NCBI GenBank assembly: GCA_025451595.1
Contig: JANWKD010000080.1
Coordinates: forward strand, 1 to 6,458
Direction: 5' to 3'
Length of the DNA: 6,458 bases
Source of the DNA: Candidatus Babeliales bacterium
GTDB lineage: Bacteria; Babelota; Babeliae; Babelales; JANWKD01
The translations under genes and the position numbers were made by a program. This document shows positions 1 through 4,607 of this stretch, piece by piece. The notes beneath the pieces were generated by a model. That model did not search any database, was not told the DNA's origin, and was given only the letters and a program-made list of their open reading frames with translations. The first letter of the stretch is position 1. Every line of letters starts with the position of its first letter.

Positions 1-723
1 AGGAGTTAATGCGTGCTTCCCACTTAAATGCTGATACCGCGTATCATCAGGGTGAAATAGTAAAGCGACACAGGACGGTAGTAATTCAGGTCTGGTTGTC
101 CCGACCGTCAATGGGTTTCCATCGCTAGCCATAAAAACAATGTCATTAAAATTGGTAGTTTTTTCTATGTCATCAAGCTCTGCTTGGGCGACTGATGTAC
201 GGCACGTGGTACAATATAAGGCCGGTTCGTATTTGCGATAGACGTAACCATCTAAATATAATCGAATAAATGATTCTTGTGATATTTTACGAGTGCTTTC
301 CGAAATGGTTGAATAGCATAATGACCAATCTACTGAAAGACCCATGCGCTGCCACAATTGCTGGAACTGTTCTTCAACTACGGTTGTTTGTTCTAAACAT
401 TTTTGAATAAATGCTGACCGCGTAAGATTATGCGCGCTAATATCAAGCGTTTTTTCTACAAAGCGTTCGGTTGGCAACCCATTATCATCAAAGCCAAATG
501 GGTAAAAAACACTGAATCCTGACATGCGTTTGTAACGTGCGATAATGTCCGTTTGCGTGTAAGAAAATATATGACCGATATGGAGTGAGCCAGAAACTGT
601 CGGTGGTGGCGTGTCGATTGAATATAAAGGACCAGGGTTATTGGCAAGGCTATACGTTTTTTGCTGTTGCCATAATTGTTGAGCATTACGTTCTTGTTCA
701 TTATGATTATATAATTTTTCCAT
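1..723 (-). CDS. valS: Valyl-tRNA synthetase, N-terminal part (C-terminus beyond window start)
   Basis: Class I aminoacyl-tRNA synthetase that charges tRNA-Val in the cytoplasm. Reading leftward from the ATG at 723-721, the frame stays open for 241 codons to the window edge, so the C-terminal part of the enzyme is missing. Visible landmarks are PPPTVSGSLHIGH with the HIGH ATP-binding motif at residues 48-51, DDNGLPTER at 79-87, VDWS at 141-144, a Cys-x-x-Cys pair (C181, C184) at the start of the CP1 editing insertion, and TTRPELLP (219-226) followed by HPDD (234-237), typical of the editing domain. The DDNGLPTER form resembles the shorter actinobacterial/archaeal-like ValRS type rather than the E. 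coli type; that subtype call is from memory. No clear Shine-Dalgarno precedes the start. An in-frame ATG lies 11 codons upstream (756-754), inside the intergenic repeat, and is less likely. The anticodon-binding domain and the KMSKS motif lie outside the window. Confidence 0.95.
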   Translation of the reverse strand, partial: MEKLYNHNEQERNAQQLWQQQKTYSLANNPGPLYSIDTPPPTVSGSLHIGHIFSYTQTDIIARYKRMSGFSVFYPFGFDDNGLPTERFVEKTLDISAHNLTRSAFIQKCLEQTTVVEEQFQQLWQRMGLSVDWSLCYSTISESTRKISQESFIRLYLDGYVYRKYEPALYCTTCRTSVAQAELDDIEKTTNFNDIVFMASDGNPLTVGTTRPELLPSCVALLFHPDDTRYQHLSGKHALTP

Positions 724-806
724 ACCAGTATTCTTTATTGTATTGAGGGTAATCATCCCAAATGCTGCGTACAGTCAGGCGTAGCCTTGATCAAGTCGAA
801 AGTATG

Positions 807-851
807 TCGTGGTTCGGTACCATTTTTCTACCGAAAAATCACTCACCATGA
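807..851. repeat. Two-tier hairpin within the intergenic repeat
   Basis: The inner arms TTCGGTA (813-819) and TACCGAA (829-835) are perfect complements around a 9-base loop. The outer arms TCGTGG (807-812) and CCATGA (846-851) pair if one G-U is allowed. No T-run follows on either strand, so this does not look like an intrinsic terminator. It is more likely part of the dispersed repeat element. Confidence 0.5.
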
Positions 852-869
852 GCGAATAAGCCCAAGAGG

Positions 870-907
870 TCATCCCGAGTGACGCGCAGCGTTGTATCGA
901 GGGATGA
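870..907. repeat. Inverted-repeat unit TCATCCC...GGGATGA
   Basis: TCATCCC (870-876) and GGGATGA (901-907) are perfect 7-base complementary arms around a GC-richer centre. The unit is the best-preserved copy of the motif found in decayed form at 738-771, which suggests an old duplication or insertion of a small palindromic element. Confidence 0.55.
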
Positions 908-952
908 AGCGTTTATTACGCATACGTCTAGTTTAACCTATAAATACACCCG

Positions 953-981
953 TGGTCAAAATAATCTGGTTGTAGTATAAT
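953..981 (+). promoter_or_regulatory. Probable sigma70-type promoter for the gene at 1034
   Basis: A consensus -10 TATAAT lies at 976-981, with a 4-of-6 -35 box TGGTCA at 953-958 and a 17-base spacer. It lies about 50 bases upstream of the start codon. The surrounding stretch is very AT-rich and a second TATAAT occurs at 1011-1016 without a matching -35, so the exact start is uncertain. Confidence 0.4.
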
Positions 982-1033
982 AAAAAATAATATAAGTGAT
1001 TTTAATATAATATAATTTCAGTGAGGAATTTTT

Positions 1034-1573
1034 ATGAAAGCGTTTTTATTACTCATTGTAGCGGGATTCATGTTGAATAGTCATGCGATGGAAAATCGTA
1101 AGGATACGTATCAAGGTAACTTTTATACCCCTGAAGAAAATGCTGCAATTTGTAAACATCTTAAAGCATTAGTAGATGGCTTTGATGTTAAAAATATTAC
1201 TGCTTCAGGCATTGTGAATCATTTGGTACAAAAAGATAATCCCAACGTTCGGTTTAATCTAATAGCGCAAAGTGCAGGTTCCGCTGATCTAAGTAGAGTA
1301 ATATATTTAATAAAGGCGGTAAGCGGTCCAGATCGACCAGATTATTCACATGAACTGTATGCAAAATACAGTTCACAGCAAGAACTTTTAGACCTTATTC
1401 AAAGATGCCAACATTGCACATCGCAGGATGCAAAACAGCTTGAACAGATACTTACGCCAATGGCTCTTCATGCAAGAATGAAGGAATTGCAAAATGGCTA
1501 TCGCGCTACGAATAATAAAGCAGAAGTTTTTCGCGAATTACAAGAGTTACAGCAAAAACTAAAAACTAATTAA
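1034..1573 (+). CDS. Small exported protein of unknown function
   Basis: A 179-residue protein I do not recognise. Residues 1-18 form a standard signal peptide (Lys2, hydrophobic LLLIVAGFML, small residues ending in S-H-A) with probable cleavage after Ala18, leaving Met-Glu-Asn at the mature N-terminus. The mature part is hydrophilic and mostly helical in appearance. It has no further membrane segment and ends in a Glu/Gln/Lys-rich helix (about 145-177) that could form a coiled coil. Cysteines occur at 40, 125 and 128; the last two form a Cys-x-x-Cys pair (RCQHC), which could be disulfide-bonded outside the cytoplasm, but there is no thioredoxin fold signature. The start is supported by AGGA at 1024-1027, six bases before the ATG. 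It is the only + strand gene here and converges on the paralogue array. It shares the signal-peptide style of those neighbours but not their two-hydrophobic-segment layout. Confidence 0.85.
   Translation: MKAFLLLIVAGFMLNSHAMENRKDTYQGNFYTPEENAAICKHLKALVDGFDVKNITASGIVNHLVQKDNPNVRFNLIAQSAGSADLSRVIYLIKAVSGPDRPDYSHELYAKYSSQQELLDLIQRCQHCTSQDAKQLEQILTPMALHARMKELQNGYRATNNKAEVFRELQELQQKLKTN
1351..1375. repeat. Perfect hairpin inside the gene at 1034
   Basis: The 10-base arms TGAACTGTAT (1351-1360) and ATACAGTTCA (1366-1375) are perfect complements around the loop GCAAA. They cover roughly codons 106-114 of the exported protein. No T-run follows, so it is not a standard terminator. Its role, if any, is unknown. 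Confidence 0.6.
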
Positions 1574-1604
1574 TTACGTACTCTTTTGATTTGTTTTAAG
1601 CTAA

Positions 1605-2096
1605 TCAATTTTCATCGTTATCAATTAATTTATGACTTTTTAATAATCTTTCAATCTCAATTGCATGATCATAAGCTTTTTTATTGTTAAAATTGCTAAT
1701 AGCATTCATGAGACCTGCGCCTCCGCCGGCCATTAAAATCCAACCCAATGGTTCGGGGCGCAGTAAAGTCCTTTCTGAATATTCATGAAGAGTGCTGCAA
1801 TAAAAACCGACAGCTAGGTTTGTCAATCCCAAAAATGCATCTGCTATGCGATTATCATATCGTTTTAAGTTATTTTTTTGATTTTTTTTGTTTTTATTGG
1901 CAGCCGCTTTGAGTGTTCGTTTAAAGGATTTTTTTTTTCGCGGATTCAGTTTTAATGTATGTTGTTTGGATGTTGTATCTAAATATATTTGCAAATTATC
2001 AAGATCATTCTTCAATACCAATTCTCTTATTTTGTTTTCCATACAAAATAGATAATTGCTTATTGTTAGCATTGATAGAAATATTAGTTTATTCAT
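1605..2096 (-). CDS. Array paralogue 5: signal peptide, basic linker and two hydrophobic segments, function unknown
   Basis: A 163-residue protein of unknown function, last in a row of five related genes. In order it has: a signal peptide at 1-18 (MNKLIFLSM..., ending in L-F-C before Met19-Glu20); an ankyrin-like helix ELVLKNDLDNLQIYLD at 25-40; a very Lys/Asn-rich linker at about 48-80; the motif NNLKRYDNRI; hydrophobic segments at about 85-103 and 116-135, the second Gly-rich; and a C-terminal helix AYDHAIEIERLLKSHKLI at 141-158. Its first 18 codons are nearly identical in DNA to those of the next gene upstream. Its ATG overlaps that gene's TGA in an ATGA (2093-2096), so translation is probably coupled and both genes probably share one mRNA. 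Cys18 is not in a proper lipobox (Phe at -1, and Gly in the sister), so a lipoprotein is unlikely. The coding strand has a run of ten A (1929-1938). Confidence 0.85.
   Translation of the reverse strand: MNKLIFLSMLTISNYLFCMENKIRELVLKNDLDNLQIYLDTTSKQHTLKLNPRKKKSFKRTLKAAANKNKKNQKNNLKRYDNRIADAFLGLTNLAVGFYCSTLHEYSERTLLRPEPLGWILMAGGGAGLMNAISNFNNKKAYDHAIEIERLLKSHKLIDNDEN
2071..2096 (-). repeat. Direct repeat, copy 1: start of paralogue 5
   Basis: These 26 bases covering the first codons of paralogue 5 are identical to 2601-2626 at the start of paralogue 4. Similarity continues for another 32 bases at a few mismatches, 52 of 58 in total for 2039-2096 against 2569-2626. It is coding sequence for the signal peptide, so it reflects gene duplication or gene conversion rather than a mobile element. 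Confidence 0.9.
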
Positions 2097-2626
2097 ACCG
2101 GCATCCGTGAGTCTATAGCGCCAATGAGATATTTGTCAGTTAATAAATTTTTTATACGTATTGAATCGTCATATGCCTTTATGTTGGTAGAATTTTTAAT
2201 AGCGCCTTTTAAACAGTAAGATCCGAAAGCTGCAACAGATAAGTTCCTTACGCTAATGAAAAAAAGAATTGATTTTTCATGCTGACTGACATGATCTCTT
2301 ATTATTAAGTTCATTGCTTGGTTGATAATACTCAAAGTTATACCAAATAAGCCCCCGGTGGCTTCAATTATTCGATTACTTTTTCTTGAGAGATTTCTTT
2401 TTTGTTTATTTATGTTGACGGTTACCAGATTTTCTAAAGTTTGACTAAAATCAGTTGGGATTGAATCAAAATTAAGTTCATTTTTTTTGGACGAATATGT
2501 TAAATATGTTAAATAGTGTTGCAATCCATTAAAATCATTGCGCTGTACCAATTCCTTTATTTTGGTTTCCATGCCAAATAGCTGATTGCTTATTGCTATC
2601 ATTGATAGAAATATTAGTTTATTCAT
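2093..2626 (-). CDS. Array paralogue 4: signal peptide and two hydrophobic segments, function unknown
   Basis: A 177-residue protein of unknown function and the closest relative of the gene it overlaps. It has a signal peptide at 1-18 (ending L-F-G before Met19-Glu20), an ankyrin-like helix KELVQRNDFNGLQHYL at 24-39, a linker ending in the family motif NINKQKRNLSRKSNRI (71-86), hydrophobic segments at about 88-109 and 119-142, and a C-terminal helix AYDDSIRIKNLLTDKYLI (151-168). AAGGAA about six bases before the ATG is a good ribosome site, and a near-consensus promoter lies about 100-125 bases upstream, so this is the first gene of a two-gene unit. A 9-bp tandem duplication gives YLTYLT at 38-43, absent from its sister. 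The TGA is shared with the following ATG. Two short transmembrane helices after a cleavable signal would place it in the inner membrane; this is predicted by eye only. Confidence 0.85.
   Translation of the reverse strand: MNKLIFLSMIAISNQLFGMETKIKELVQRNDFNGLQHYLTYLTYSSKKNELNFDSIPTDFSQTLENLVTVNINKQKRNLSRKSNRIIEATGGLFGITLSIINQAMNLIIRDHVSQHEKSILFFISVRNLSVAAFGSYCLKGAIKNSTNIKAYDDSIRIKNLLTDKYLIGAIDSRMPV
2494..2511. repeat. 9-bp tandem duplication in paralogue 4
   Basis: AATATGTTA occurs twice in direct succession (2494-2502 and 2503-2511). It stays in frame and duplicates three codons, giving Tyr-Leu-Thr twice in the loop after the ankyrin-like helix. The sister gene has no second copy, so the duplication is specific to this member. 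Confidence 0.85.
2601..2626 (-). repeat. Direct repeat, copy 2: start of paralogue 4
   Basis: Identical partner of 2071-2096. The two copies are 530 bases apart and could support homologous deletion or gene conversion between the two overlapping genes. Confidence 0.9.
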
Positions 2627-2723
2627 AAAAATTCCTTGATCGCAGAGATGCGGTTAATATTACGGCTACGTTATGTGCGTAGTTCTTGATTATTTTGTAT
2701 TGTAGATACTCTTTTCGCCAGAT

Positions 2724-2752
2724 ATTATTGCTAAAATACCACCTTCTGTCAA
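2724..2752 (-). promoter_or_regulatory. Strong sigma70-type promoter for the two-gene unit 2626-1605
   Basis: Read on the - strand, a perfect -35 TTGACA (2752-2747) is followed after exactly 17 bases by AATAAT (2729-2724), a 5-of-6 -10 box. Transcription would start near 2717 and give a leader of about 90 bases. That leader contains a small hairpin, CTACG/CGTAG (arms 2682-2678 and 2670-2666), before the ribosome site. No equally good match was found in the other gaps of the array. Confidence 0.7.
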
Positions 2753-2778
2753 GGATAAGAATTGAAGAAAAAAGTTAA

Positions 2779-3273
2779 TTAAGACGCTTCTTCTGGTTCA
2801 TGATAGGGCAATATTCCTTTTTTATGTAATAATCCTTTTATAGCAAGCGATGTTTGATATCGATTTTCATTTGTGCAATTGAATAAAACATCTCTTAATT
2901 TGGAAAGGCCATGTGCAAAAATTGTTCCGTCTATAATATGCATACTTTTGAGAAAATTAGAACTAGAATCATCATCATTTGTTGCTATTAATACTTCATT
3001 GCCTATTGCGCAACCAATTGAAGTTAATCCAAACATAAGATCGTTAATTACAGTTCCTTTGTTGTATCTATTTTGTATGCCAAATTGTATATTTTGGTCG
3101 CTTTTCTGTGAGATCTCATTTCGTTCTTGATCGGTATAGATATGATCATGTAATAATTCCAAAGTTCGCTCAACGTTACCGATTTTATTTTTTTGTATAG
3201 CAACTTTAAGTTCTTCAATATTATTTGCCGTGATGGTGCAAACGGTTAACAATAAATAATATACGTATTTCAT
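2779..3273 (-). CDS. Array paralogue 3: divergent member, signal peptide and two hydrophobic segments
   Basis: A 164-residue protein of unknown function and the most diverged member of the array. A signal peptide covers about 1-16 (MKYVYYLLLT..., cleavage probably after the Ala in TITA). It is followed by IEELKVAIQKNKIGNVERTLELL (19-41), which aligns with the ankyrin-like helix of the siblings. The linker motif survives only as IQNRY (66-70). Two weakly hydrophobic segments lie at about 75-97 and 108-123, and the C-terminal family helix RYQTSLAIKGLLHKKGIL is at 138-155. It lacks the Met-Glu after the signal and ends in an acidic tail. The start is chosen on a good AGGAG six bases or so before the ATG. 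Membership in the family rests mainly on length, order of segments and the C-terminal pattern N-x(5)-Y-x-x-[SA]-x-x-I-x-x-L-L. No clear own promoter was seen in the 79-base gap upstream. Confidence 0.8.
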   Translation of the reverse strand: MKYVYYLLLTVCTITANNIEELKVAIQKNKIGNVERTLELLHDHIYTDQERNEISQKSDQNIQFGIQNRYNKGTVINDLMFGLTSIGCAIGNEVLIATNDDDSSSNFLKSMHIIDGTIFAHGLSKLRDVLFNCTNENRYQTSLAIKGLLHKKGILPYHEPEEAS

Positions 3274-3352
3274 CTCGATCTCCTCTTTTTAAGAAAAATT
3301 CATTAAAACTTACTCTATTAACATACAAAAAATCTTGAGTTTTTGATATAAA

Positions 3353-3844
3353 TTAAACTTTTTCATTAACGATTAAATTATAAGATTTTAATAAATGGGC
3401 AATTGCAAGCGAGCGTGTATACTGCTCTTTGCGAGAGCTATTAGTAATCGCATACCATAAAAGTCCTACTCCTGCAAAAAATAGCGTTGTATTTATCATC
3501 GTGTATCCATGAGCAGCTTTATATTCTTGGCTTTTATCTGATAAAAGCCAAGATTCACCGGTTGTGCTCGCTCCAATTAAACAAAGACCGCCAAATGCTT
3601 CTTTTATACGAACTCTACTGCCAGATAAATTCTTTTTTTTATTTTCAATATTTAAATGAACCAAGCTTTGTAGATCTGTTCTTAAATTATTTTTTTCTGA
3701 TTGAGTGGTAAACATTAATTCGTGGTTATCGAGAAAATTACGTAATTCATAAAAATCATTTTTTATTATAAGATCTTTAACTGTCTCCATACAAAATAAT
3801 TGATTATGTATTATCAGCACTAATAATATTACTAGTTTATTCAT
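3353..3844 (-). CDS. Array paralogue 2: signal peptide and two hydrophobic segments, function unknown
   Basis: A 163-residue protein of unknown function, clearly a paralogue of the genes ending the array. It has a signal peptide at 1-18 (MNKLVILLVL..., ending L-F-C before Met19-Glu20), an ankyrin-like helix KDLIIKNDFYELRNFLD (23-39), the linker motif NIENKKKNLSGSRVRIKEAFGGL (65-87), hydrophobic segments at about 83-101 and 114-134, and a C-terminal helix QYTRSLAIAHLLKSYNLI (141-158). The frame could be extended to an ATG at 3910, but the added 22 residues (MSFEATGLCVWNSQ...) are not signal-like. An AAGGAAG sits six bases before the ATG at 3844, and the start MNKL matches the siblings, so I chose 3844. 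A 29-base palindrome lies inside codons 98-107, in the loop between the two hydrophobic segments. The gap to the gene upstream is 134 bases, without a convincing promoter. Confidence 0.85.
   Translation of the reverse strand: MNKLVILLVLIIHNQLFCMETVKDLIIKNDFYELRNFLDNHELMFTTQSEKNNLRTDLQSLVHLNIENKKKNLSGSRVRIKEAFGGLCLIGASTTGESWLLSDKSQEYKAAHGYTMINTTLFFAGVGLLWYAITNSSRKEQYTRSLAIAHLLKSYNLIVNEKV
3525..3553. repeat. Long perfect palindrome inside paralogue 2
   Basis: TCTTGGCTTTTATC (3525-3538) is followed by a single T and then by its exact reverse complement GATAAAAGCCAAGA (3540-3553). The arms are 14 bases with one central base. It encodes SWLLSDKSQ and the start of the next codon between the two hydrophobic segments. 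No T-run follows on the coding strand, so it is not an intrinsic terminator. Paralogues show no similar palindrome at that point and are not shorter there, so it is not a simple insertion. Confidence 0.85.
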
Positions 3845-3850
3845 ATAAGA

Positions 3851-3857
3851 CTTCCTT
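3851..3857 (-). promoter_or_regulatory. Ribosome binding site that fixes the start of paralogue 2
   Basis: AAGGAAG on the - strand lies six bases before the ATG at 3844. It favours this start over the in-frame ATG at 3910, in agreement with the MNKL start of two siblings. Confidence 0.75.
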
Positions 3858-3978
3858 TTTTGGTCAGATTGGCTATTCCAGACGCACAATCCTGTTGCTT
3901 CAAAGCTCAAATTTTTTGGTTATGCTGATACCCCCGATTAAAAAATTCTGTGAGGGCTCATTCCAATGATAAATGTTT

Positions 3979-4524
3979 TTATACTTCCTCACTTCCATTA
4001 TCTATCGGAAGTTCATCAATTATTTTGTTATCAATTAATAATTGTTTAATAGCCACTGCATCTTTGTATGGTTGTTTACCAAAATAATTGGTAAGCCCTT
4101 CATAAAATAGATTTAAACCGACTGCTACATTAAGATTGTTAACTACTCCAAGGATTAACTTTCCTTCGTCTGCAATATCAGTTGTCTTCGCATCGTAAAT
4201 AAGATGTTGGAACCAAATATTTAGTGCAGCAAAAGAGGCGCCAGCTACCAATGCGAAATTAGACATGTTAGCGGATCGGGGTAAACGTTGTTGTTTATCC
4301 CCAATATTTTCTATACAAATTTTTTTTAATTCGTTTTTGTCATGAGAACTTAAATCCAAAACTATGCCTTTGTTAAAGACGTTATGCACCTCGTCAAACT
4401 TATTCGATTTTACTGCATCATAAAGCTGTTGTGTATGAGCTACCTGATTATATAACTCATTACTATTCATACTTTTTGTATTTGTTATTACCAATAAACT
4501 GATAAGAAAAATTAATGTCAGCAT
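3979..4524 (-). CDS. Array paralogue 1: signal peptide, ankyrin-like stretch and two hydrophobic segments
   Basis: A 181-residue protein of unknown function, first of the five-gene array. A signal peptide covers 1-18 (MLTLIFLISLLVIT..., ending T-K-S before Met19). The stretch LYDAVKSNKFDEVHNVFNKG (34-53) is the most ankyrin-like of the set, with the A-V-K-S-x-K-x-D-E-V outer-helix look. Then come a linker with NIGDKQQRLPRSAN (73-86), hydrophobic segments at about 88-109 and 121-142, and a C-terminal helix PYKDAVAIKQLLIDNKII (152-169) followed by an acidic tail. GGGGAG about five bases before the ATG supports the start. The GT-C/TPR gene ends 83 bases upstream on the same strand. No hairpin terminator is obvious in that gap, so read-through from the larger gene is possible. 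Confidence 0.8.
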   Translation of the reverse strand: MLTLIFLISLLVITNTKSMNSNELYNQVAHTQQLYDAVKSNKFDEVHNVFNKGIVLDLSSHDKNELKKICIENIGDKQQRLPRSANMSNFALVAGASFAALNIWFQHLIYDAKTTDIADEGKLILGVVNNLNVAVGLNLFYEGLTNYFGKQPYKDAVAIKQLLIDNKIIDELPIDNGSEEV

Positions 4525-4607
4525 ATCTCCCCTTTTTTGTTAATGCCTTAATTATCGCACAGAGACTACTATATGAAGTAAGAAAAATCAAATTAAAAAA
4601 ATTAGTG

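Larger units (their letters stand above)
738..907. repeat. Degenerate palindromic intergenic repeat region between valS and the next gene
   Basis: This is most of the 310-base non-coding gap between two divergent genes, and I see no convincing gene in it. It is built of related pieces. TTGTATTGAGGG at 738-749 recurs as TTGTATCGAGGG at 892-903 (11 of 12 identical). The 18 bases from 754 (CATCCCAAATG...) match those from 871 (CATCCCGAGTG...) at 13 positions. Between them are a perfect 10-bp palindrome CTTGATCAAG (786-795) and a longer hairpin (807-851). The style, with CATCCCGAG...CGAGGGATG arms and a GTGGTTCGG...CACCATGAGCG unit, resembles dispersed intergenic palindromic repeats seen in several bacterial genomes. 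Dispersal in this genome cannot be tested from one window. Confidence 0.6.

Noticed and set aside
456..701. Open frame of 81 codons on the - strand inside valS.
   Set aside because: It overlaps the valS frame, which carries all the synthetase motifs; its product has no recognisable features.
724..756. Eleven-codon extension of valS to an in-frame ATG at 756-754.
   Set aside because: It runs into the intergenic repeat and has no ribosome site. The sequence from Met at 723 already reads as a normal ValRS N-terminus.
1586..1608. Possible terminator hairpin between the convergent genes (TTGATT/AATCAA, followed by four T).
   Set aside because: Six AT-only pairs with an 11-base loop and a short T-run are too weak to call.
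2039..2044. Lipoprotein signal (L-F-C) in paralogues 5 and 2.
   Set aside because: Phe at -1 does not fit the lipobox and the close sister has Gly in place of Cys, so ordinary signal peptidase cleavage is more likely.
2873..3711. Open frames on the + strand opposite paralogues 3 and 2 (2873-3130 and 3487-3711).
   Set aside because: They are antisense to well-supported genes with proper ribosome sites and have no convincing protein features.
3845..3910. N-terminal extension of paralogue 2 to an upstream ATG at 3910.
   Set aside because: The 22 added residues are not signal-like, siblings start at MNKL, and a good ribosome site precedes the ATG at 3844.
4017..4044. Inverted repeat CAATTATT/AATAATTG inside paralogue 1.
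   Set aside because: Eight AT-rich pairs with a 12-base loop are expected by chance at this composition.
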